Origin: Saccharum officinarum
Taxonomy: Eukaryota > Streptophyta > Magnoliopsida > Poales > Poaceae
Assembly (NCBI GenBank): GCA_020631735.1
Contig: CM036225.1
Location: 66,700,662 to 66,764,661, forward strand
Direction of reading: 5' to 3'
DNA: 64,000 nt
Shown here piece after piece: positions 35,200 through 44,280 of the stretch; within the stretch, counting starts at the first letter, position 1, and every line of letters starts with the position of its first letter. The notes under the pieces were generated by a model. It did no database searches. It was not told where the DNA came from and was given only the letters and a program-made list of their open reading frames with translations. The position numbers and the translations under genes are program-made.

Positions 35200-36779
35200 A
35201 TGGAGGGTAGGAATGGAGATCTTGGGCCTTGGAGGTATCGCGAGCACACCGCCACGGGTTCCTCCTCATCTACCGGCTACACATCAGCAGGTACCATCGT
35301 CTCGTCTGGCTACACATCTAACATCAGCTCTCGCCTCTCCTCCGTCTCCCTGGGCCTGGAGGCGGCCATACACTTGGACTTGGAGTCGTTTGAAGATGAA
35401 GGGAATTGAAATCCTGATCCACGAATTCCTCAAAGCCAAAGGCGGTGACATCAGTGTCATAGATTTGTGGTTGGAAGATCTGGGTGTCCGCTGGGACCTC
35501 GACCATTCATGCACAGAGCTGGATCCAGGCTCTCGCTAAGATTACCCAGACCATACGTTTCAGGGCGTCGCTCTGTCCCGATTATGACTCTATGGGCCTG
35601 TCCAGTATCCGCGCTGAAGAAGAACAACCACCTGAGATTGAGACCGCCAACAAAGATAGTATTCCGGATCTATTCCAGTTCGCACAATTTATCCAAGAAA
35701 CCATGGTCAAACTGCTCGTTTTTGTTGACCTCATAGTTGCTCCAAATGCGAAGATCACTTTACAAGAACATGTTACTGTTATGAATCGGAGGGTGCTGCA
35801 GCTACACGATAAGTTCACTACCCTTCTCAGTTTGCACAGTACTATGTCGGAGGCATTATCAGTGACCCGATGGCTATTCGGTTCAGAACACTCCAAAGGA
35901 GTTGAAAGGATACAAGACAACAAGATAGTCAACATTCTGTCAGAAAAGGTGACCAAGACGGCTGAAGGCCATATGGAGCACAATGGAGCAAATTAGGATG
36001 GAGTCCTCATTAGATGATCGTGAAGACTCGTCGTGCTCTCTAAATACACAAGGATCATCAGAAGTCCACAAGGCCACTTGGTTTGTAATCAGGTACATCG
36101 GGTTGTTGTTCTCTCATCATTACTGGTCAGTGGCTGCAATTGTGTCTGAATCAGCTAGCCTTGGCAAGTTTGTACCTCGGACAAGGAACGTACGACCTTT
36201 GGACAGTATGATCGGAGAGATTTTTTTTTGAGGAAAACAGGAGAGGCTCAGGAGCCTCTATTGAAAATTTATTAAAAACAACCGAGAAAGTTGCAACAAA
36301 ACAGTGTCCTGTCTACAAGAAACGCTTGCCAACATATCAGAATCCTTTCTAAATCATGGCCTCAGGTCCTTATTCTTGCTCAACAACTCATGCTCCATAC
36401 GAGTGCTCTTTAGCTACACATCCTTTTGTGTCCAAGAAATTGTGGCAGCCCTACATGGAAAAGTTGAGGGCTACATGGAGAGCTATATCTACTAGTATCT
36501 TGGGCACCAGTATTGTCATGCTTGTCGAATCCTGCACCACTTTGCTTCGGGAGAAACTACTCTCTGCTGCCTAAGTTTGAGTCTGAGTTTCAAAAGACGT
36601 ACACCACTCAAAAGATGTGGAAGGTCCCAGAACCTGAGCTCAGGAGAACACTGCACAAAGCTATCATCGAGAAAATCATTCCAGGCTATACAAAATACAT
36701 AGAGGACAACAAAATTACCAACCCAAAATTCAGTCCCCACGAACTAAAAGAGATGTTGCAAGAGTTGTTCGAAGGATGA
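35200..36779 (+). pseudogene. EXO70 (FX-like) copy 4, several frameshifts
   Basis: Starts at ATG 35200 (MEGRNGDLGPWRYREHTATG) with the Ser/Thr-rich N-terminus (YTSAGTIVSSGYTSNISSRL). The frame shifts near 35400, 35500, 35985 and 36500. Through these, EXO70 blocks persist in order: ISVIDLWLEDLGVRWDL, SWIQALAKI, MVKLLVFVDLIVAPN, NILSEKVTKTAEG, VHKATWFVIRYIG, LRSLFLLNNS, KMWKVPEPELRRTLHKAI, ending ELFEG-stop at 36779. The segment between LEDLG and SWIQAL is shortened. An ~80-bp LINE scrap (36222-36303) sits between MIGE and SCLQETL. Non-functional; the number of independent lesions suggests it has been released from selection longer than copy 1. Confidence 0.87.
36222..36303 (-). mobile_element. 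Severely 5'-truncated LINE tail in EXO70 copy 4
   Basis: Read on the minus strand: taataaattttcaat, a palindromic stem AGAGGCTC/GAGCCTCT, CCTGTTTTCC and nine A's. This is the same tail layout as LINE-1 and LINE-2 but with a different stem sequence. It interrupts the EXO70 frame; no TSD is discernible. Confidence 0.65.
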
Positions 36780-37440
36780 TTAACACTGAAAGTGCACGCA
36801 CAGAAGCCAAGTCACTGCAGGGTTTCCATTTGTGTTGATTTTTCAATGATTTTGCTTCTGAAGCTATATGTGAAGCACATGAAAACTTGAAGCACTATAA
36901 AAATTAAATTTTTTGATATAAGAATTATTCTACACAACTTATTAGTTATAGAACTGGACCCAATTATGTGTCTTTCGAACTTCCATTTTATCCCTCTCTT
37001 TCTTTCTATTTTAATCGCTTGCTTCTTGTCTTAACTAATACTTCCTCCATAAAAAGAATGTTACTCCACATATATAAATGTGGTTCCTTCACATATTTTG
37101 CGGCTAGCCATTTCCTCTGGTGTCAAATTTATTTTTTCTACAAAAAAAATCCTCTCGTGCAATTCACACAGAGCATACAGCAGGAAAAAAAAAAAGCTAG
37201 CTGCATGCCTGTCTATTCAGAATCTAGCATACAGCAGGAAAAAAAAAATCTCCATCCTAATGCCAAGTTCAACACACTAACACACACACAGATAAGCTGG
37301 TAAGCCTATGTGACAATAATATTAGCCGAACCCATTGCACCCTCCGCTGGGCGCTGGCGTTGCCCATAACTCCAAAACTCCTGCTGCGATGCTGCCGCCG
37401 CGTCCTTATTGTCTTCGCCGGCGATGACGAGGCCAAGGCG
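36780..37440. repeat. Spacer with partial upstream module and promoter copy
   Basis: 36780-37080 is AT-rich 3' flank of copy 4. 37090-37230 repeats part of the 33.2-34.6 kb module (ccatttcctctggtgt, agctagctgcatgc.tgtct). 37325-37440 repeats the promoter/leader block (caccctccgctgg, gcccataac, gtcttcgccggcga). This would be the original upstream region of copy 5, now separated from its leader by 3.4 kb. Confidence 0.6.
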
Positions 37441-37564
37441 GAATTCTTCGGGTCCGAACGGACCCGAGCTCTCCGCCGAACGGCTTCCCGTGCAACGCCG
37501 CCGAACTACGACGCTTCCTGCCCTCCACGTTGCGCGACGCCGAACCAGGCTCTAGGTACGTACG

Positions 37565-38275
37565 TACGTTAGTTTCTCTTTCCTCTTTTTTTTTCTTAAT
37601 CTTCTCTTTTCTTTTCTTTTCTTTTCTTTTTTCTTTTTTTCTTTTTCTGTTCTTTTTCTTTTTGTGCTTCCTTTATTTTTATCTTTTCTTTTCGGTTTCT
37701 TTTCTTTTTCCTTCTCTTTTTTTCTTTTCATGCTACATTTTTTATTTTTATTTCCTTTTGTTTTATAACATTTTTATTATTCTTTGCATTTTTATATTAT
37801 TTATGCTTATTTTATTTCTTTTTTTCTTTTTTCTTTCCTTTCCTTTTTTTATGTTCACACGTTGTACATGTTCTATTTTTATCTTTTCTTTTTTTCTTTG
37901 GATTTCTTTTTCATTGTTTTTTCTTGCTTCTATTTATTCTTACTTTTCTTTCCTTTTTATTTTTCTATGTTTTCATTCTTAATTTATTTTTCTTTTTTCC
38001 ATCCTTATTTAAGTTATTTATTTATTTTATTTGTTCTATATATTTATCCTTTGGTAATCTTGTTTTTTATTTTATTTGTTTCTTTTGTTTTTTATTTTAA
38101 TGTTTCTTTAATTTTTTCTTTTTTCTTTTTCTTTTTTTTTGCTTTTCGTGCATCATTCATTTTTTCTCTTTTTGTGTGTTTATGTGTTTATTAATATTTT
38201 TATTTTTTTATTTTTATTTTTTTACTTTTCTTTTATTTCTTTTTCTTTTTTATTATTTTTTATGATGTTCTATGT
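37565..38275. repeat. Long T-rich polypyrimidine tract
   Basis: About 700 bp made almost only of T and C on the plus strand, with cttttcttttctttt-type runs grading into TTTTA-rich text. The open frames here, rich in Phe, Leu and Ser, are composition artefacts and not membrane proteins. Confidence 0.9.
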
Positions 38276-38284
38276 TGGTTTTTG

Positions 38285-38870
38285 TGATATTCGTGTAGTA
38301 TACATGTGATGTTTTTTTTGTTTTTTTATGTTTCACGTGTTATACATGTGATGTTTTTTTATGTTCACGTGATATATATATAATGTTTTATAATGTATTT
38401 TATGATATTTACGTAATCTATATGTGATGTTCTCGTAGTATACATGTGATGTTCTATGGTGTTTTTTGTGATGTTCACACAGTATATAAATAATGTTCTA
38501 TGATGTATTTAGTGATGTTCACGTAATATATACGCAATGTGCTATAATGTATTTAGTAATGTTCTATGGTGTATTTAGTGTTGTTTACTTAGTATACATG
38601 TGATGTTTCTATCATGTGTTTAGTAAAATTTACGTAATATATATATATGTGATGTTCTATAATGTATTTTAGTGATGTTCTATGGTGTATTTAGCGATAT
38701 TCACTTAGTACATATGTGGTGTTCTATGATGTATTTAGTGATATTCACGTAATATATATATATATATGATGTTCTATAATGTATTCAATGATGTTCACTT
38801 GGTATATCTGTGATGTTCTGTAATATATTTTAGGATGTTTGAAAAATATCAATGTGATGTTCTTTTAGAT
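38285..38870. repeat. Degenerate minisatellite (tgatgttctat.gtattta)
   Basis: About ten or more imperfect units of roughly 45-60 bp built from gtgatgttctataatgtatt, tagtgatgttcac and gtaatatatatgtga. Unit length varies and it merges into AT-rich DNA on both sides. No coding potential. Confidence 0.8.
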
Positions 38871-38969
38871 TTTTTCTATTATATGTTTTTATTTTTTTCC
38901 TTATGCTTTGCTTTAGATTTTATTATTTTTATTTCTGTTATGTATTTATTTTTATGTATATTATAATAC

Positions 38970-39250
38970 CAATTTTATGAACGTAAAGCTAGATTAATGT
39001 TCTTTAGATAGAGTATTTTTCTTACGAAGACAAAACATTGTTCTCTGAACCTAGAACATCATCTCTGCTTAATAAAAGAAAATGTTCTATCTTTATGAAA
39101 CTAATGTTCTTTTATAAAACTTTATCTAAATATATCCATATAGGGTCTTGTTTCAAAGCATTTATTATAAGAAACACAGTGGTGCAATCCTAATTTAATT
39201 TCGATACACGGTTTAGTACATATAACTTTTTTAGTTTGTATTGCACGCAA
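38970..39250. repeat. Dispersed AT-rich repeat, copy 2
   Basis: Contains gttctctgaacctagaacat.. and tatccatat.gggtcttg..aaagcatttatt..ggtgcaatcctaatttaattt. Close relatives lie near 12200-12430 and at 63240-63335, so this is a repeat family of unknown class. Confidence 0.55.
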
Positions 39251-39259
39251 ATCAATGAA

Positions 39260-40650
39260 ACAATAAAACAATGGGCGTTGCTAGCGCCCAGACGTCCGGA
39301 TCCAGGCGCTAGCAGTCGGACGCCACAACAAACCACCCCGCCTCCCACTGCAACGGCCCGCCCCCGTCTCAACAAAAAATAAAAACGGAAGGAACTAGCG
39401 AACAAACGCCTCCCCCATCCCCACCACACATGGACGAAGAAAGGAAGCCATCTCCACCACCCCGCGCAACAGATCTGCCCCGCCCCCAACCTCGTCAACC
39501 CCCAGCACCGATGTCTGATGCAAAAAAACTCTGGGAGAGAAGATGCAACAGAGGTGGGAGGGTGAGAGATGCAAAAACCTAGATCTACCTATGAAACATT
39601 CAAATACAACTGTTGCAACATACATCCTATGGCTGTTGAAACAATTAAAACATGCTACTAAAACACCCAGTTTTGAACTACAGACACCCCAGAAACACCC
39701 CAGTTTTGAATACTAAAACACTTGAAAACATCTTATTGACACACCAAGATTGAACTACTGAAACGCTCCAGTTTGGATTACTGAAACACTTGAAATTCTC
39801 CTGTTGAAACGCCCAAATTGAGCTAGTGAAACACCCATATTGAACTACTGAAATACTCAGAAAACACCCCAGATTGAATACTGAAACACCCAGAAAACAC
39901 CCCTAGATTGGCTACTGAAACGTCTAGCTTAAACTACTGAAACACCCAACTTGAACTACTGAAACAACCAGAAAAACATCACAAATTGCCTACTGAAATA
40001 TACCTTTCGAGCAAATGAAACAACAGAAAAAAAAACTACTGAAACAAGGGGAGAAGAGAGGGAGAAGGCCGCCAGATCTGCAACGCCCCCATAGATCCAC
40101 CACGAGGGGCAACACTGCTGCATGGATCCACCACCAGGGGAGCTCGCCAAAGCCGTCGTCGAGGTGAGCGAGGCGCGCAAGAGTGGAAAGCGCCACCCCC
40201 AACTGGATCTGCACCGTCACCATGGATCCACCGTGGACGACTCGGTGCACCATGGATCCGCCACGGGGGAGGCCCCCCATGCCGTCGTCGAGTTGGAGGA
40301 GGAAGCTCCAGGGCGGAGAAGAGCACCCGCGCCGCTGGATTTGAGGATCCGCCACCAAGGGAGCGCAGCGGGAAGGGGGATGAAGAGGAGGAGAGAGGAA
40401 GGCCGGGAAGAAGAGCTCGCCGGCGCACGGAGAAGGAGCTTCGCCGGCGCACAGAGGAGGAGTGCGCGCGCTCAGCGCGAGCGGCTTCGCGCGGAGGAGG
40501 CAGAGCGGTGTGAGGCGAGTGAGTGGGGTTGGGCGGGTCGGGGCGGGGTCAACGAATGGATACGGCACGGGGCGAGTCACGCGCGCGTTATTTGCGTCAC
40601 GGCGCGTCCGTCCGCGTCCGGACGTATGCACTGTATCATTACCGTAAAAT
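39260..40650. mobile_element. Unclassified non-coding element with subterminal minisatellite
   Basis: Both ends contain acgtccgg in GC-rich contexts (near 39290 and 40618), suggesting inverted termini. 39590-40035 is a minisatellite of gaactactgaaacaccca-like units. 40080-40560 is a GC-rich block with tandem gatccaccacggggg..gccgtcgtcgag units. It separates EXO70 copy 5 from its promoter-like block. A long minus-strand frame here is a GC effect. Class uncertain (Mutator-like is one possibility). Confidence 0.4.
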
Positions 40651-41016
40651 AATATGTACTTGCTCGGTCCCCCACCTCCTCCACGTCTGATTGAACTTCC
40701 CGCGCAGCTTCCCACACAGCGCGCGTTGCAGCGCAATACTGGGAACGGCGGGAATAATTGTTTGGGCGGGATACTGCCGGACGGCCTGTTCGGTCCGAAC
40801 GGGCGGACTGTAGCAGCCCCAGGCCAAGGCGCATTTTGAATTGGTCTCTCAATTGTTTTGGCTTCGAGGAAACAAAGACACGGACTACGCGTGTGGGGTG
40901 CCACAGCACAGCAACGGGGAAAAGATAAAACGACGAGAGGTCAGAGGAGGTCTCGGTGCCCGGCCAGCCCCCATAATCTCCATCCTCCTCTCGTCGGCTC
41001 TCTCACGCACGCGAGC

Positions 41017-42810
41017 ATGGAGAGTAGCAGTAATGGAGAGGGCGGGCTTTGGAGCCGGTGCCGCGAGCACACCACCGGTTCCGGTTCCTGCTCATCTAGC
41101 GGCTACACATCAGGTAGCATCGTCTCAACTACCTATACGTCTATGTCTAACAGCTCGCACCTGTCCTCTTTCTCCATGGAGGCGGTCATACAGTTGGACA
41201 TGGTGGAGTTGGACGAGGACAGGTCATCCTGGATTGAAACGGAGAAAAAGGATACCGAGTTTGGTCGGCCAAGCAAGAAGCCCCACAAAGTAACGGAAAA
41301 AAAAGGATACAGAGTTCGATCGGCCAATCAAGAAGCCCTACAAAGAAACGGACAAAAAAGATACTACAGAGTTTGATCGGCCAATCAAGAAGCCCCACAA
41401 AGTAACCCAGATCAAGCATACTGAAGTTTTCCAAGTATTTGAGATGACCCTTAGTGAAATTGATCAGATGAAGGAATTATAAGCTGGTGGAATTTAAAAG
41501 CCAGGTGGTGGAATTCTTCAGTGCGCCGACCGCAAATCGAGGTGGCGACATGAGTGTCGTGGAGGCTTGGTTGGAGCATCTGGGCGTCGAGTGGGTTCTC
41601 CACGTCGCTGATCGTGCATCTACAGGGAAAATCTCTCACACTCAAAGGTCCAAGAGCTGGATCCGTGCTCTCTATCAAATCAAGGAAACCATGTCTCTCA
41701 TGGTGGCGCTCTTTCCCTATGGCGACTCTGCTACACGCCTGTCCAGTATCAGCGAGGAAGAAGAACCTCAGGCTGAGATTGGGAAGAAGGGAGCTAGTGT
41801 TCCGTTTGAATTGTATTACGTACAATTTATCCAACGAACCATGTTCAAAATGCTCGATTTTGTTGTTGTCATAGTTGGTCCTAATACTGAAACTACATTA
41901 GATAAGCTCTGTGCCCTGCTGGATGTGCATGGGGCTTTGTCCGGTGCCTTGCCAAAGATCCATTTAACGACTCATTTGCCACTTTATGAAGAAGTTGAAA
42001 GCATTCAGGATGCGTTAGACATCCTCTTGTCAGCAAACAAGTACAGGACCGGTGAGTCCATCTGGAGCACAATGGAGCAGATTAATAAGACTGTTTTCCT
42101 AGAGTCGACAGAGGACAGAGACCACTCATCCAGCAGTTCTCTAACTCCACAAGGATCATTGGACATTCACAAGGCCACTAGGTCAGTAGTGCAGTACATC
42201 ATCTTCCTGGATTATCATGCTCATGTGTACTCGCCAATTTGTACAATTGTATCTACAGTAGTTGGCTGTGGTAAGTATGTGCCTCAGATTAGAGATGTGC
42301 CACCTTTGACCAGCATGATCATAGAGGCAGCGTCTTGTATAGAAGAAAAGCTTGCCAAAAGGTCAGAATTGTCGTTCCTAGATCACAGCTGCAGGTTCTT
42401 ATTCTTGCTCAAAAATTTAGACTTCATACTGCAGACTCTTGGTGGCTTCTACCCTCCTATCCACGTTGCAGCCCTCAGCCCCTCACTAGCAAAGTCGATG
42501 ACTACATCGAGATCTATCTACAAGTATCATGGGAACCGTTGTTCTCATGCTTGTTGAATCCTAGACCCCTGAGGAACAAGAGAGGGAGAGCCTCCCCACT
42601 GACCAAGTTCGAGTTCGCATTTCAGAAAACCTATACTACCCAAAAGCATTGGAAGGTCCCAAATCCTAAGTTGAGGAAAAGGCTGCGTAAATCGATCATT
42701 GAGAAAAACATTTCAATATATACAAAATACATAGAGGATAGCAAAGTTTCCAACCCAAAATTCACTCCCAAGGAGCTGGAAAGAGATGCTGTAAGATTTG
42801 TTTGAAGGAT
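41017..42810 (+). pseudogene. EXO70 (FX-like) copy 5, frameshifted, with internal triplication
   Basis: ATG 41017 (MESSSNGEGGLWSRC), then GYTSGSIVSTTYTSMSNSSHL and SFSMEAVIQLDMVELDEDR. A ~55-bp unit is then present three times (41251-41407), each version encoding FGRPSKKPHKV or its shifted equivalent, which throws the frame. A long frame resumes by 41487: GGDMSVVEAWLEHLGVEWVLHV, SKSWIRALYQI, MFKMLDFVVVIVGP, IHKATRSVVQYI, CGKYVPQIRDVPPL, CRFLFLLKNL. Another shift near 42480 leads to YLQVSWEPLFSCLL and KHWKVPNPKLRKRL. The end reads with a shift plus a TAA before DLFEG-stop near 42810. Non-functional. Confidence 0.87.
41251..41407 (+). repeat. Three ~55-bp tandem repeats inside EXO70 copy 5
   Basis: Units begin gatac.gagtt at 41251, 41306 and 41360, each containing ggtcggccaa or gatcggccaa, .caagaagccc and caaag.aac. 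The single homologous site in copy 3 encodes DTELVRPTNKSCIERE. Since the periods (55 and 54 bp) are not multiples of three, the expansion itself shifts the frame. Confidence 0.85.
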
Positions 42811-43029
42811 GATGAACTGAGAGAACCCTCCCTCACTTCGTCCAGGTTGCTATGACACATGGGTGGTTCTTCATCATCATTGCTGAGGAGGTTTCGTGGT
42901 TGTTTTTAAAATTTCTTTGTCTTGTTAGATGTTTCTGTCATGCGGGTGTTGTTTTGTTTTGATGTGTTGTTTGATGTAATTTATTAATTATACAGTCCAT
43001 CAAAGCTCTTGCAGGTTGCTTTGAAAAAC

Positions 43030-43165
43030 AAAAGTTCAAGTCCACATTTTAGAAAACTACGCTACCGAAAAGTAGTGGAAGGTCCCAAATCCTAATTTGA
43101 GAGAAAGACTACGCAAATCAGTCTCCAAAGGAAAATATTCCAATATATACAAGTCATAGCCCAAT
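43030..43165 (+). pseudogene. EXO70 C-terminal scrap (copy 6)
   Basis: About 135 bp repeat the 3' coding part of copy 5 (near 42605-42735): aagttc.agt, cattttagaaaact, gtggaaggtcccaaatcctaa.ttgag, aatattccaatatatacaa. The frame is broken by stops. It is a second, partial copy lying just downstream of copy 5 and ends where a LINE scrap begins. Confidence 0.8.
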
Positions 43166-43169
43166 CACA

Positions 43170-43489
43170 ACCCCCTAGTTCTTCATGCTTGTGGTGATCT
43201 TAATGAGCTGGGCAATTTGGACAACAAAAAATGATATAATCTTCAATAACCCAGCAAGCGTCAATTACTGCCGCCAAGGAAACTTTCAAAGAATTAACTT
43301 GCTGACGGTTAGAGCAACTAGCAAAGCTTAAGATATCTTCGACTTGTGGATCCAAAAACTGTTGTAATTCATATCTTATCTTCCATTTTCGTTCTCCTTT
43401 TTTGTTTCTTGAACTCTTGTCTGTACTGTAACTGTAACCTCCTTTTATTTTTGAATATTTCCTATAGGAGTACAAGCCCCTCTAGTTTC
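43170..43489 (+). mobile_element. 5'-truncated L1-type LINE 3' end
   Basis: Encodes FMLVVILMSWAIWTTKNDIIF, matching the C-terminus of LINE-1 (VSWSIWSARNDLIF) and LINE-2 (MCWSIWTIRNDTIF). It then carries a 3' tail with tgtactgtaactgtaacc and ends gtttcgtc plus seven A's. TSD not clear. About 320 bp remain of the element. Confidence 0.82.
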
Positions 43490-43499
43490 GTCAAAAAAA

Positions 43500-43845
43500 G
43501 ATATCAGTTTTCCACGTAATAAATGGTGGACAACAAATTACTATTAGTAGATGGTTAGTGGATGGGTTGAGAAAGATGGGAATAGGATCTGGTTGGACAC
43601 TGAATTTTTAAATTCTTGATGAACCTGATATGATTACTTGGAAGTTTACAAATATAATGGAAAATTTTCAATAAAATCTCTATACAATGCTATGTTTGTT
43701 AATGACGCTGGTCCTTCTTTTAAGATCATATGGAAGGGTAAAGTTCCAGCTAAAATAAAAGGTTTTATATGGCTGGTTGAAAACAATGCTATATTAACTA
43801 ATAAAGACAATATGATCAAGCGGAAATGGTGAGGAAACCCCAGGT
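43500..43845 (+). pseudogene. LINE reverse-transcriptase zf-RVT fragment
   Basis: DMITWKFTNNGKFSIKSLYNAM-type text (with one odd codon) followed by IIWKGKVPAKIKGFIWLVEN and ILTNKDNMIKRKW, the standard zinc-binding region after the reverse transcriptase in plant LINEs. No polymerase or endonuclease part is present. It abuts the duplicated EXO70 promoter block. Confidence 0.82.
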
Positions 43846-44280
43846 AATTTGGACGGCCCATGTCAGCCCAAGTACTGGGCATGCCTCTACTGGTCCTGCC
43901 CATGGTTTTTTTTATCGGCCGAAATATTCCGATATTTCCGATATATCCTGTTTATCCATAGGTGCCGATAAGAAATAATATATCTTTTTCGTATAAATTT
44001 TGTTTAAATTTATTTAAATTTACTTAAATTCAAATTAAATTTTATTTGAATTTGGTCCGATATTTCCGATATATCTTGTTTATCCTCTTTATCTACAACC
44101 TCCGATAAATTTTAATTTCCGAAAATGAAAACCTTGGTCCTGCCCATAACGCCTAGCCCCTGGAGACTGCTGACAGAGGTGCTGCCCGGTGCCCGCCACG
44201 CCCTTGCATTGTTGTCTTCCCCGGAGAGGACGTCGAGCCGCTTTTGGATTGGATTACTCAGGTATTTAATATTTTGGATT
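43843..44280 (+). repeat. Orphan copy of EXO70 promoter/leader block, hit by MITE
   Basis: Outside the MITE (43901-44136) this matches 34778-35060: gtaatttggacggcccatgt, agtactgggca, ctggtcctgcccataacgcct, gacgtcgagccgctttt, ggattactcaggtattt. No EXO70 coding sequence follows. Either a gene was deleted or displaced, or only the upstream part was duplicated. Confidence 0.7.
43893..44144. mobile_element. hAT-type MITE copy B (with 8-bp TSD)
   Basis: Element 43901-44136 (236 bp) between perfect 8-bp repeats gtcctgcc (43893-43900 and 44137-44144). It is nearly identical in sequence to copy A at 1075-1308, same orientation on the plus strand. Two copies with independent 8-bp TSDs fix the element's ends and its hAT affiliation. 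Confidence 0.92.

Noticed and set aside
37530..38194. Phe/Leu-rich 'membrane protein' frames
   Set aside because: They lie in a near-pure T/C tract; the hydrophobicity follows from poly(T/C) codons.
39990..40904. 304-codon minus-strand frame
   Set aside because: GC-rich, Pro/Arg/Ser-biased, made of tandem repeats and crossing element borders; no domain. A composition artefact.
424..42810. Frameshifts as poor sequence quality
   Set aside because: The copia pol (3.2 kb) has only substitutions, LINE-2 has a 949-codon open frame and TSDs are perfect at several sites, so widespread indel error is unlikely. Single homopolymer cases (A8 at 5328, C19 at 48722) remain doubtful.
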